Below, in pieces: positions 39,322 through 51,461 of a DNA stretch of 64,000 nt. Origin of the DNA: Eudorina sp. 2006-703-Eu-15 (lineage: Eukaryota > Chlorophyta > Chlorophyceae > Chlamydomonadales > Volvocaceae). The notes below the pieces were generated by a model. It made no database searches. It was not told where the DNA came from and worked only from the letters and a program-made list of their open reading frames with translations. The position numbers were made by a program, and so were the translations under genes. The DNA lies in assembly GCA_003117195.1 (NCBI GenBank), contig BDSI01000017.1:1043362-1107361 (forward strand). Direction: 5' to 3'. The stretch's first letter is position 1. Every line of letters begins with the position of its first letter.

Positions 39322-42276
39322 TCATGCCTGCCCCGCTCCAGCCTGGTCCTCTAGCGCCCTCAGCGCCTTCTTCAGTAGGCGGTATGCGGTGTGAGCAGGG
39401 AGGAAGCAGCTGAGATAACCCTTGTGCTCAACATTCTCCAAGCAGTACTTGAGTGTCGCATCCACTGGCAAGATACTCATGCTCTTGCCTTTGCTCACAG
39501 CGTCCGTACTGGCGGTGGCGCTGGCACGGCGCTTCTTGCCCGCCGACGCCAGCATGGTCATCGGCGGTGCGTGGAGCCACTTCTCAGTCTCCATCACATC
39601 ACGGTCGAAGTCCGCGCCCCAAACAGCCTGCACCGGCTTGTCGCGCGGCGGCTGCTGCTGCTTGTCGCCCGGCTGTAGCAGCGGCTGCTGCTGCGGCGGC
39701 TGCTGCTGCGGCTGCTGCTGCTGCGGCTGCTGCTGCGGCTGCTGCTGCTGCGGCTGCTGCTGCGGCTGCTGCTGCTGAGGCCGCTGCTGCTGCGGCTGCT
39801 GCTGTTGGTCGCCCTGCTGCTGCACGTCCGGCTTCTGCAGGTTCGGCTTCTGCCCCTCCTCATGATACGCTGTTCCGAGGTGCACACCAACAAGACGCCC
39901 TGGGGGCCCCTCCAGGAACGCCACTGCGCCGCCGCTGCAGTTGGGCAAGGCACCTGTGAAGTGTTGAAGAAGGGAGGGCGGGGTGCAATGTCAAATGGAT
40001 GGGCTGCAGTGCTAGTGTTGAAAAAAGGACGGGGTGCAATGTCAAATGGATGGGCCGCAAGGCAGCACTGCGGCAATGGGAACATCGGTAATGCACCAGC
40101 AACTATCTCACATGGCCGTACAATATCTTACCGCCGTAGTCACCGAGCGCCAGATCGTAAGACTCGTCGATGCAGCTGATGATGCCGGAGGAGACCGCCC
40201 CGTCCTTGTCCATGATGCCCAGCACCTCCTTGTCCACAGCCAACGGGAACGCAGTAACCGTTACCTGCAAGCCCTGCAACAGCCCCCTACCGCTCGACAG
40301 CCTGCACAACAGTCACGACAGAACCAGCAAGTCAGGGAGGTATCAACGTGCAGGTGCCCACACAGACAGAGCCAGTGCACGCGGCTGTGGCGTGCCGCTG
40401 TGCCCCCCTGCCAAACGCCATCTGTGCCCTCGGCCTGCAGCCATGCACTCACTCGCAAGGGAAAAGCTTTTCCCGTAGTTTCTCTTCCTCGTGCGGGTTG
40501 ACAAGTAACTCCAGCACGGAGAAGTCGTGGACTGGGAAGCTGCCAATGTGCCTGGAAGGGCGGGGAGGCAGGGGGACTCACACCATGTTTCCCCGCAGGG
40601 AGCAGGTGCAATTGAACCTAATCCTGGCAAGGAATTTCCGACAGGAGTTGGACAACAAATGACATGTGTTTGCAACCACGCCTTCGGATGCCCCTGCCTG
40701 ACCCACCGGAGCTTGTAGCCGCACACTGTCAGGCCCAGGTCCCCAATGGGCTGCCCGGGCTGTGGGTCCAGGCAATGCCGGGCCGTCAACGCCAGCCACC
40801 GCTTCACGATGGAATTCACCAGCTCCAGCAGGCACACAGTGCCCACAGTCTCCGCGCCATGCATCAGCCGCGCAACACCCTTGGTGCCTTTGACGGCAGG
40901 TAGCGGAGGTCCTGACGAGAGGGGGAGAGACCATGGGAGTGAGCCAAACACGCCACGCGCAACATGCCAGCGCCCGCCCCATCTGCACCCGCCCCAACCT
41001 GCGCCCGCCCCAACCTGCGCCCGCCCCAACCTGCGCCCGCCTCAACCTGCGCCCGCCCCACCTGCACCCGCCCCACCTGCACCCGCCCCACCTGCACCCG
41101 CCCCACCTGCACCCGCCCCACCTGCACCCGCCCCAACCTGCGCCCGCCCCAACCTGCGCCCGCCCCAACCTGCGCCCGCCTCAACCTGCGCCCGCCCCAC
41201 CTGCACCCGCCCCACCTGCACCCGCCCCACCTGCGCCCGCCCCATCGCATCCCTCAGCACACGCCAAAGCGCACGCCCACCCACGCTCACCAAGCTGGCC
41301 ACGCAGGGGCTCCCCACCGGGCGCGCTGGTGCTGGCGCCTGAGGGAACAGGCAGAGTGTGTGCGATACGGTGTGTGGGCGTGCATGTGGGTGGGCGGGTC
41401 GGGTGGCCGGCCCTCCGTTGTGAGGGGCCCTGTGCACGGCCTTGCTAGTCCGCGCCAGTGAGACCATTGAGGGTCAGAACTCAGACTACGCAGGGCTATA
41501 CGTTGCTTTGAGGGAGGTTTCGCGGACAGGACCTCGGTAAGCCTGGATGGTGGCCCCGCCTCCCACCGGAGGGGCACTGTTCTGACACCCCGAGCACGCG
41601 ACGCACCCCACCGCCCCCACCAACTACCCACCCGCCCCAATACGCGATGGCCCCACTCTGCAGCCGATTCCCAACAAACCGCGTGCCGATCCCCACCCCG
41701 ATAGCCTCGTGGAAATGCTCCCCAACAGCAGCCAGCAGTGAGTCTGCTGGGGGAGGAAAGCACAACGGATTCCAGTGAGACTGCAGCTTCGAGGTCGCGT
41801 GCAAACTCCTTTATCCGCATTGAGGATGTTAATCGGTCTATCGGGCAATCGGTTGCCACTGGAACCCGCGCAGCAGTGCCCACAGCGGCAAAGGTAGATC
41901 CCGGCGATTGCCACTATTCCGCCGCGCTCTTCGTGGTAGCCTACCCGCGTACGCATTCATCCGCTAAAGTTGGTGCGTTTGCTCAGCTACGAGCGTTTCC
42001 ACGAGCGGTCCTATTAAACGCATGCGGGCGTTGCAACGAGCAGCAGTTCTTCTGGCACCACAGGCGAATTCTCCTACCCTTGCTTTTTGAAGAAGACCGC
42101 ACGAACTCCATGATTGCCTCATCGTCAGCGCCTGACGGAAAGAAGGCGAGGTCCCCCTCCGTCAATGAGCATAGGAAGGCCAGCAAAACGCCGAGCTCGG
42201 CCCCCTTCACGCCGAGCGCCTTCGCGGCAGCTTTGAATTCAGCAGCCGCCGCCTCGCGGCTGACTATGCTGCTCAT
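39322..42276 (-). CDS. Modular trypsin-like serine protease, copy 3 (divergent, polyQ linker)
   Basis: Exons: 42,078-42,276 and 41,632-41,743 (N-terminal module, close to the 28-kb copy), then 40,698-40,911 (His in LALTARHCLDP), 40,453-40,551 (Asp in VHDFSVLELL), 40,132-40,301 (FPLAVDKEVLG), and 39,322-39,953 (Ser in NCSGGAVAF, then VGVHLGTAYHEEG). The catalytic half is strongly diverged from copies 1 and 2 but keeps the exon order, phases, triad and C-terminal tail (LKYCLENVEHKG...YRLLKKALRALE), ending at 39,322. This independent copy is the best support for the gene model. A long glutamine-rich stretch separates protease and tail. The region 40,912-41,631 (minisatellite) is unresolved. Confidence 0.7.
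39640..39815 (-). repeat. Glutamine-coding CTG/CGG-type repeat in protease copy 3
   Basis: An imperfect repeat of CTG interrupted by CGG-containing units, encoding runs of Q broken by P on the minus strand, inside the last exon of the gene. Length changes here would stay in frame. The linker is absent from copies 1 and 2, whose equivalent region is Ala/Gly/Ser-rich. Confidence 0.8.
40976..41246. repeat. Minisatellite with two-level structure
   Basis: Built from a 15-bp unit (CGCCCCACCTGCACC) and a 16-bp unit (CGCCCCAACCTGCGCC, plus a CGCCTC variant). Several 16-mers ending in the variant are followed by a block of 15-mers, and the whole pattern occurs twice. Short versions lie at the same place in other units (118-180; 2,110-2,190; 27,880-27,930; 33,828-33,890). 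The 16-bp units would break any reading frame, so it is probably intronic in the protease gene. Confidence 0.8.
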
Positions 42277-43279
42277 CCTTGCGTTGAGGTGTTGGGTGCA
42301 AGAGTGCTCACAATGACCGAAACTGTGGAAAGGCGGATTACCAATGCTGAAAACGATGTATAGCGAGATTGCTTTTGCGTCTTATACGGAACTGTGACTG
42401 AATTGTGGCGCAGCTAGGGCCGGAATTTGCGGCACGTCGCGATGTTCGAGCACTGCTGAGCGAAACACGCCAAGCTAACGAGGGTCTGACTGCGACATAA
42501 TTGGCTTCAAATAATTAGGTAGGGTGCCAGCTTCCGTGAAGCTGTGGTAATGGGCACAGCCCCTGGAGCACAGCTCGGGGCCGGGTGACGAGCGCTGCCG
42601 TGGCGTGCCGAGGGGCAGCGGGGTGGGCAAGGGCAAGACACGCGCGCGACCGACAGATAGCAACAGGCGCCCGCGTTCGGGCCTGAAACCTCGCAAGCAA
42701 TCCTTTTGAGCTATGCTGAAGCTTGTGATTATGTCGGATGCGCTCTGCGCGCTCGTCAACGACTTCTTTCGCAACACATTTTCCGGTCGCTGAGCTCAGA
42801 CGCGCTCCTCTTCCCCCGCCGACCGATTACAACGCGCATTCTAGGTGCAAGAGGTCGCTAGGCGCTCGCGGTTGGGCTATGCACGCGGGCTCGGTCGCTG
42901 TAGCTAGATAGCAGGGCTGGTGCGGCCGTTCTGCGACCTTTGCCAACTACTTGTGCCCCGGTAGACCCTGGCAGGCAGCCGTAGCCTTCAGAGGCATCAA
43001 GTACAGTGCTCAGCCTCACTAAGCGGTACTGAGCGGTACTGAGCGGGACTGAGCGGGACTGAGCGGGACTGAGCGGGACTCAGTGGTCACGTTTCCGAAT
43101 CCCGCTCTCACCAAGTTTAACGCATTTTGGTTCCAAATCCGATTGGGTTTCAGGCAATGGTTGCAGGTGACACGCACGCACGGGGTTCTGGTCCATTTTC
43201 CCACCAGTACCCAGCAACGAATCCGATCGCGTGTCACCCGCCCTTGTGCCCTAATAAACCGGTTACACCATGCGGGAAC

Positions 43280-43508
43280 GGGTCCCCGTCCCCTCACCGT
43301 CGTGTGATTAGGCGGGTCTGGCGCGGTTTCCAGGAGAGGCAATCCTGGCGCTGGTAACCTGGTGTAGTGGCCGGTATGGCTGCGTGACCCCCCCGCGGGT
43401 GATGGAGGATGGGTGCGTAATCCTTGGTAGGGGTTGATGAGACGAGGCACCTACGAGCTATCTGGGCCTGTTGGAACACCCGGTCGGGATACGGGTCCAC
43501 CTTGTAAC
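43280..43508 (+). mobile_element. SINE-like insertion with 19-bp target duplication
   Basis: A 229-bp insert splits the spacer at a site flanked by 43,261-43,279 and 43,509-43,527, which are the same 19 bases with two changes. A box-A-like TGGTGTAGTGG is present near 43,360 and a weak box-B-like element about 75 bp downstream. The insert ends GGGTCCACCTTGTAAC, close to the LINE tail GGTCCCCCTTGTAAC, as expected for a SINE mobilised by that LINE. The tRNA origin is uncertain. Confidence 0.55.
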
Positions 43509-43734
43509 GGTTACATTATGCGGGAACCAGCCATCAAACCCAACGCTTCTGGTTCTGATTCTTTTCATAAATTCTTGAATCGGGGGTTGTACTACCGTTG
43601 GGCCGAACGGGAGGTAAGCGTGACTATCATGCTGCAGGTATGGCTTGATGTGCGGCGTTCCGCAGGTGGCGGCTTGGATGGTGAGTTAGGTTCTGTGCTG
43701 CATCGGCGAGCACCTGTAACAGTGAGCTGATTGT

Positions 43735-45297
43735 GTCATCACAGAATGAAGCAATTTCATAGGCAAATCAGGAGACAACTCCCACCAAGAAATGGAGGAC
43801 ATCTTTTCAAAGCGGTCCCCGCACATGGGGCTACGGCACGGAGACGTTGCGGAGATGTGATTTGAGTCGTGCAGGTGTGAAGGCAGACGAGGGGCTTATC
43901 GGCACGCACGGACACTCCCAGGTTGGGGCCAGTTCCTTGGAGGGGCCCGGCGGGACTTGGACTGAGCGGGGTCGCGGCCGGCGACTTGACAACTCACGTC
44001 CCCATAGCTGTTGCCCATCCCAGCTCTTGGTAACCGACAGCAAAGCCGCTCTGTGTCATTTGATCACAAAAGCGGCCAGCTGCCGCGACGTTCAGTCGAG
44101 CAGCGAACCGCGAGCACTTATCACGTTACCGACGCGAGGTAGGTAGGCGCGCGTGATCGTCAACCGACCCGTTCACATTCCGCGGGCAGCAATCAAACGC
44201 CGAGGGTGCAGCACCTACCACGGATTCGCAGTTTAGCTGAGACGGATATTTCCCGCAATAAAGATCGTGGGGAGGGACTGAGGGCGACGCTGCACCGAAA
44301 GTGTGTGGTGCCGTAACCCGGAAGTGTCGGCAAGGTCCCCATTTGTTTGTCGGGCAGGGCCCACGGGACCCCAGGACGTTGCCGGCCCCACCCAACCGTC
44401 TATTGGGAATACGCGGCAGCCGCAGCGTTAGGCGAGAGCCCCTACCCCGTTCCCTAACTGGCTGGTAGCGCTGCTGAGGGTCCGCCGAGTCCGTCGTCCA
44501 GTCATCAGGTAACCGATCGCCCTCGAACGACCGCTGGTCTGGTCGCCACCGAACCACGGCGGCCAGCGAGCAGCTCCGGGGACTGATGGGCGACTTCGCA
44601 AGTTGGACTCCTGGCCACCATTCGCTTCGTCATCGAACGCCACAGCCCCTCCCCAGCCATCCCCAGGACCAACAGCCGCCGCAGCCCTTCCAAGAGGGCC
44701 ACCCATCGTCACCAGGTCGGTTGGTCGGTCGGTCGGTTGGTCGGTCGACCGGGTCGGGGTGTCGGGGATGAGGTCCGTCGGGGTTCAAGTTGGGGCGCTT
44801 GATACCAGTTTGTGCAAGTGGATTAAGGAGTAACAAACCGGTGGTGCCTTGAACCCAGCAGCTAAAACCTGGTCACCGGTCTAGCAACGGCGAGCTCTAA
44901 GAGATTTCTCGCTGGTCTTGATAAGCACATATTCACACACATACCAGGGGGGAGCTGCCCCTTCCCAACCCGGCAGGTTCGTGACGTAATGACGACATCC
45001 CTGCAGTGGCCCCACTGTGTCAGAAGTACCGCCTGGCCTGACTATTCGCAGTCGCAGCCTAAAACATGGTAAATTAGTCCATCTGCATTGGCCGCGCTCG
45101 ATCCGCTAGACTCACTTTGACGCACTTTGCGCCGACATAGCGACAGCGGCTAGTTTCGCTGGGGGGGATACGGCACGATAACGTTCCTCCGTGTGAACAC
45201 GTCCTTGTTCATCCCATTTCTGACCTCTTGATGTCGATCTCGTACCAAGAACCGTGGGTGTCGTACCCGTTGACTTTGATGTTATACACCTGTAGGA
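43735..45297. other. Boundary between the array and single-copy DNA
   Basis: Up to about 44,260 the sequence still resembles array spacer in pieces (44,100-44,240 corresponds to 24,830-24,950). From there on no copy exists in the window. A short GGTCGGTT-type tandem repeat lies at 44,716-44,752. No convincing gene seen in 44,300-45,297. Confidence 0.45.
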
Positions 45298-46166
45298 ATG
45301 CCCCGGCAGCAGCGAAGCGCCTCCGCCTTCACGTCACCCCCGTACGGCCACCCCACGATGGGTGTTGGAGACAGCGCGGTCACAAACCACTCCGCGCCTC
45401 CAACCCCGCCCGCCTCGCCCCTTGCCATCCACCACTACCACCAACAACAACAACTCCAATGCGGTGGCGCACAGCCTACTCAGCCCTTTCATGCTGACCC
45501 CGAGTCCGAGCAGCCGCCCCGATACACCCTGCCACCCATGCCATCTCCAGCGCTGCAACACCACAGAGGTCATACCGGTGATCCGAACAATGCCCCTCGG
45601 GCTCAGTCACCTTGGATACAGCAACAGCCGCAGCAGCAACAACAGCCGCAGCAGCAGCAGCCCGCAACGCCCCTGCCGCCCTTGCCCCCGCACAACGAGC
45701 AACGGCCGCAGTACGACCGCTCAAACCAGGAAGGCCAGTCGAGATTCGAACTGCAGGTCGCAGCCATCTCATCAAGCCCAGATGGACCTCCCGGCTTGGA
45801 AGGTCTGGTGGAATCGTTCCGGCCCTGGCAACCACCCCATCTGCAGCTGCCGGAAACCGTCAACCGCAACTGCCAACTGCAGCTGTCGCCCGCGCACTCG
45901 GGTTCGGCGCTTCCAGAGAAGGCGCCGCTACGTTGCGGTACAGCTCGGGGAGCCTCGCCGGGAGAGGGTGTGACGTTGACGAACGACCTTCCCGAAGGCC
46001 CATGGGTCACCTCCGCGGCCATGGGTGCTACTGCTGCTGGCCTCCGTTCCCGCGAAGGACAGCCGCCGGCGCAGGGGCCTTCAACGCAGCCGCATGTCTG
46101 GGCGTTTCTCTCGCAGCCACCACCACCGGCGATGATCCCCTCACCGTTTCCCGCTTCCCAGCAGCA

Positions 46167-46252
<86 letters not shown>

Positions 46253-46304
46253 TGCAGCAGCAGGTGCAGCAGCAGGTGCAGCAGGTGCAGCAGGTGCAGC
46301 AGGT

Positions 46305-46335
<31 letters not shown>

Positions 46336-48544
46336 CCGCCCCCGCAGCAGCTGCCGCTGCTCCGGAACCAGCAATTGTCCCGGAAGAGGCCGCTCCCACA
46401 GCTGCACCGCTCCCAGACGTCCCCCAGCTCAACGCCGCACGCCCCCAAGCACCCACCACATCCGCAGCAGCAGCAACAGCATCACCAGTACCAGCCTGGA
46501 TTGGTAGACGGGCCGGAGGCTTCTGTCGGGACCGCGAACGGCGCCGGCGGCCCGCGCCAATGGCGGTACTATCACATCCTTCGCTGGCAGGCGGCCGCCA
46601 ACCACATCCTCTTCTACGTCGTGGACGAGCAGTACGACGCGGAGCTGGCAGTCGTGGTAAGCGATGCCGGGGGGCGCCGTCGTGACGGTTTTGAGCCGAA
46701 CCCATCAACGTGTATCGGCTTTCTCGTCGAGGTGGGACGGGTGCGCCGTGGATGTGCATGGCTCGACCCATGGGCCGGCGCCGTGCAGTAAGGCAACACG
46801 AGAGCTGGACACATCACAGCGCCAGCGCCACAGAGGAACGCAGTAGTGTCCGCGTGGGACTGATTCTACACTAGACACGCTTACCGCATGAAACAATTCT
46901 GCTTGGGGTAGGTTTTGGGATTTGGGTGCCTGGTAAAGCAGGCGTGACCTAGTCACACGGGACTAAGCCACTCATGCCGCTCACCAAGTGCCGCTTGTCC
47001 AGACAGCCGTCAATGTCAGATCCCATGTCTTACGTGCCGCGCCTTACCCCGGCTGCGCTGCACATACCCCTCCCCACCCCACCCCTCGCCTCCTGGCGCC
47101 GTTTCCCCCAGGGCACAGACCTTCGGTTCTCCGGCCATTTCATCTACTCGACGTTGCCTGACTGCCCCGTTGTGGGCAGCCCCCTGCGCTGCACCAACCG
47201 CAACCGCGTCATGGACTGGCTAGCGGCGCATGGCGCGGGTGCGTCATCACCCTTCCGCAGGCAACAGTTTGTATACGGCACATGCTCTGTTCAGCAACTG
47301 CTTTTCCCATTCCCTGCATCTAACAGGTCGTCGCACCCATTCCATCCACCACCGCCCCAAAGAAGGTCCTGCGACGGTGCCCCCCATCGGCCAACGATAC
47401 CGATCATGTCTCCGCAAGCGCCAGGATTGTCGGTCCTGGAAGCGCCACCGGAACCGCCTTCGGTAGCGTGATGTGATCTGCAGGTGGCCTGCTGCCGGGG
47501 GTTTTACGCCCTGCCCGCCCACCTGCCCGCCTGGCCGCCCGTCCACGCAGTGGAGGCTGCGGACACCGCCCGCTTGCGCATTCCCCCCTTGCGACCCCAC
47601 GAGTTGGAACTCCTCGAGTCAAGTGACCCGCTGTACTCCAAGCCGCCGGACGCCGTCCTGGACAGGTACCGAGTACGGCCCGCACGATGGAGGGCATCCA
47701 CTCCGTACATGCCGTACCAGTCTGAAACGCAGCTGTTCGTGCGTGCGTGTGTCCGGTTAGCGCGCTGGACATCTGAACCGTTGTCGCCGCCCGCAGCATG
47801 TGGGACCGGCCTTCTGGTTCGGCCTCGTTGTGTTTCGGCGCGGCCGGGGGCCGATCTCTTGTCACCGATAGATGCAGCAAAGCCGCTACAAGTGACCACG
47901 CAAGTCGAAGGTTTACGGGCCAGGTCCCCGCCCCATCACCACATCTCCTCAGGCAGTACGTGTCATGGAGGGAGGAGGTGAGCCAGCTGCCCGACGGACG
48001 CCACCTGAAGCAGTTCTGGCTGGTGGCGGCCCCGGGGAGGCCCGACTGCCCCGACCGACTGGTGGTGACTGCAGAGGACAGTCACCGCCGTGACAGGTGG
48101 GGGACTGCGGACTGGGTGTGCGCCTGAGTCGGTGCTCCTTTCTTCACTCAATAAAACATGAGCCGCCATGCATGCAGCCCGGAGGCCGTCTTGCATTGCA
48201 TGCAGCCCCGAGGGTTTTGCCGCCGCTAGCTGGATTCCCGGGGTGGGTTGCTTGTCTGCAACTGACCTCGCCGCCCCGCCGCTGCAGGCGCTACACCTAC
48301 AGAGCGCTGCCAGAGTTCGGCGGTTTTGTGTTCGAGAATGGCAACTGCGCACGGGTGAGGTGCATGCTGTGGGGTGTGCGTTACGGTACAGTGCGTGTGG
48401 CTCCGTTGACAGGCGGTTGCAGGGAAGGAAAGGTTGATGGCTTCGCCTCCCCGATAAGCTGATAAAGTCCGCTGCCGTGGTGTAACAAAACGACCTAGAA
48501 CGGAGCATATCCAGAATGCCTGCCAGCACAAGGGGCTTGTCTGA
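45298..48544 (+). CDS. Large polyglutamine-containing protein, unrecognised family
   Basis: Six exons join in frame: 45,298-46,656, 47,112-47,270, 47,484-47,665, 47,953-48,096, 48,288-48,354 and 48,515-48,544, giving about 646 residues. The first exon is low-complexity (His/Gln/Pro-rich, then a long CAG-encoded Q run) and ends in an ordered stretch (YYHILRWQAAANHILFYVVD). The later exons are ordered: LRFSGHFIYSTLPDC, RGFYALPAHLPAWPPV, RHLKQFWLVAAPGRPD, YTYRALPEFGGFVFENG. The donor of exon 2 (GTATAC) was chosen for phase and is the least certain. The N-terminal composition resembles nuclear regulators, but I do not recognise the conserved C-terminal half. Confidence 0.55.
46158..46335 (+). repeat. 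CAG trinucleotide repeat encoding polyQ
   Basis: About 30 nearly uninterrupted CAG codons, then CAG blocks broken by GTG (Val), inside exon 1 of the 45,298-48,544 gene. The tract is open on the reverse strand as polyLeu/polyCys/polyAla, which are shadows. Confidence 0.9.
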
Positions 48545-49249
48545 AATATGTCATGGGAACGTCAGATGGGAGCACGCACTTCCGAGCGACACTCAAGCAT
48601 CATGTATGACTGTGTACGGCACAGGAATGGCTGGACTTCATTGTGGGCAAGCTATCCCGCCCCGCCCCGCGCGCCGTCAAGATCACCCAGACGTCCCGCC
48701 GCAGGACTCCAGGAACCCCGGTACGACATCAACACATGTCGTAACCAGCGCTGTTTCCTTAGCTTGGTACCGCTTTGAGCAAGAAGCCCGTGCGAATTCG
48801 CGGTCACTTAAGCACGGTTGGCTGCAATGAAGAAGCGTGACTAAAATGTGTTGGACGCCCCCCCTCTGCGAAGCACCTGTGATTCCCTGTCACCCCGGGC
48901 GCGTCCGTCGTACATCGTCCTTCGGTCGCAGAACCGGCGCCCGGTCCCTCTAGCTCGCCCGCTTCAAACGCCGCCTCAGTCGTCCCTCGGCCTCCCGGCG
49001 CTCCCTCTGCACCACCGGAGCGACCCGGCATCCAGCGCGGGGGGCCGCGGCGCCCCGGCAGTGAGCTGCTGCTCGGGAGGCCCGGCGGCCAGTGCCATCG
49101 GCAGTGAGCCCTTCGCGGGCGGCGGCACCGGCGGTGGCGGCGAGCGCGGCGGTGTCTGCGGCGACGGTGGCGGGGCTGGCAGCAGGCACCCCCGCTGTGA
49201 GCCCCCGCTGCCCCCGGCCAACAGTGAGACGCTGTCAGTTGTTGCAACG

Positions 49250-51387
49250 ATGGACCACTCGATGCTGTACACAGCCGGAACCGTGGGCCTGTCCTCGGCG
49301 CAATCGTCATTCACGCTGCCACCTCATCAGCTTCAGCGTCAGTCACACCCAGCAGCTGCGCCGCACCCCCAGTACCTGCAGCAGCAGCTCGCCCCACCCC
49401 AGCAGCAGCAGGTGCATCAGGTGATGCAGCAGCAGCATCAACCGCCAGCCCCCGAAGCCGTCCCGGCAGGGCCATGGATGACATCCCCCGCCGGGCTGGG
49501 CAGTATGGCCGCGATGAGCTCTCCAGCCCCGCAGCAGGGCTGGGCAGCCGCCCTGATGGCGTCGGGGGAGCTGTCGATCGGGTGCTGCCCCGCGCCCCCG
49601 GCCGCAGGTTGCGCCATGACGACTTCGGCCTCCACGCCGGTCGAGCTCGCTGGGTGAGGTCTTGGATCGCTCGGTATTGTTGCACCTCATGAATTGTGTA
49701 GGCAGGGATGTGCGCTGTGCTTGCTTTGTATCCTGGGCGTGCGGAATTATCGCCCACAGGCACTGACTAGGCAGTCAATACTTTCCTGCGCAGGCTGCCA
49801 TCCCCCATGGCGCCCGGTCCGGGGGCTGTGCCGCAGCCCGGGCAGTTGGCCCTTCCATGCGTCGGGCCCCCTCAGGTGAGGCCGCCCCTCACCAGTGGGG
49901 CTCGTCACCAGCCGCTCCTCTGCTCGCATGCACGGGGCGATGGCGAGGAGCACGACCGGCGGGAGAGCGTGAGAGCCCCTGTCGTACAGGTTCCCAACAG
50001 GTGCCTCCCCCATCCGGCATCACGCACCCGTCGGGACATGCCCTTGCCCTGCGTTGTCATCGTGTCCTCTGGGGTAGTTTTTCGTTGGCTGCTTGGGTAG
50101 TTTTTCGTTGGCTGCCTACCTCCTTTCACAAACCCCTACAATCCACACATGCACACCACACCGCCCGCCCCGCACCCGGCTGCAGTCGGACCTCCTCCAG
50201 CACTCCAGACAGGGCGGTCCCGCCGAGGCGGCCACCGCCGGCGCCACTGCGCCGCATGGAACTCCCCAACAGGTGGACGGCGGCGCCGGCAGCCAGAATC
50301 CGCACACCGCCCTCCTCCCGGACAGCCGACCGGCTGCTGAGCCGCAGCCCTCCCCGCAGCTGCACGCAGCTGGACCCCGCCACCCTGAGGTGCAGGGCGG
50401 CCAAATGCTGCTCCATCACCCAGAGACGAGGCCGCGGCCGCCGACTCCGATGAACCCGACCCCCCGCACCGACCCGGTGGCAACGGCACCGTCGGGGCGT
50501 GAAGCAGACGGCCACCGGTACTCGCCCCTGGTGGTGGACATGCCATCTGGCGGAGGACGGCTGGAAGGTGATGCTAACCACTTCCGAAGCCGGCAGTGGG
50601 CCCTGCCGGACACCCAGGCGTGTGGGGCAGCTGTTCCGCCGTTCACGCCCGAAGCCGACCGAGCTGCAGGGGCAGATGCGGCGGCTGACGGTGACGACCA
50701 GGCGGCGGCGCAGCCCGCCCTCTGGCCTTTCCTCGAGGAGGAGGAGTGCGCGTCGTGCCGTGTCTTCAGCCCCGAGCCGGACGACCCGTGGGTCAGTGAC
50801 CCTTTCGTTGACTGCTCGATGCTGCCGGACCCGGAGCCCGACTTTGACCCGTACACAGCGCCCGACGTGCGGGCCGCCTTCCAGCGAAGCCCTGAGCTGC
50901 TGGCGTGGGTCACAGGTGTGTGTGTGGGGGGGGGGGGGCAATCAACGAAAGGTCCGGTGCTAAATATACGTTACGCATTTCGGGCTCCCCCAGAGATATG
51001 AGCAGTCCCTCTCGCAGCGTTAATTGTTCTGCGGCCCTGCATTCGGTACTCGCTGCCGCGAGCGGCACTTCGGCGACGTCCCGGTCTACCAGTGCGCCGT
51101 CCCCAGCGTAGCCTCCCCGCTACAAGTTTTGACCCCTCACTTGCTTATGCCTGCTACTGTTGACGGCCTCAGGCATACCAGACGCGGATACCGCGGCGAC
51201 GTTCGGCCTCTGGGCCCAGAGGCTGTCGGCCTTCGCTGCCGCAGCCATCGGCTCAGGCACATTCACGGCTACCAAGCCCTCAGCTGCCTCAGGCCCCGCA
51301 GAGGGTCACGGGTCGTATACCCCTGCCCAGCACGGCAATGAACCTGACGCCGTCGCAATCGGGCCGGACCCCGAACAATCAGGCCAC

Positions 51388-51461
<74 letters not shown>

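Noticed and set aside
40976..41246. Possible CRISPR-like array
   Set aside because: Units of 15-16 bp are contiguous with no spacers; it is a minisatellite in eukaryotic DNA.
44428..44712. GWGGAVAFDD as a relic of the protease Ser motif NCSGGAVAF
   Set aside because: The Cys-Ser is missing and flanking residues do not match; probably coincidence.
45603..46771. Long polyLeu, polyCys and polyAla frames opposite the CAG repeat
   Set aside because: Shadows of the plus-strand polyQ gene; any frame is open through a CAG repeat.
45298..48544. BAH, SAND or other chromatin domain in the 45-48 kb gene
   Set aside because: The ordered exons have suggestive aromatic spacing but no motif I can place with confidence.
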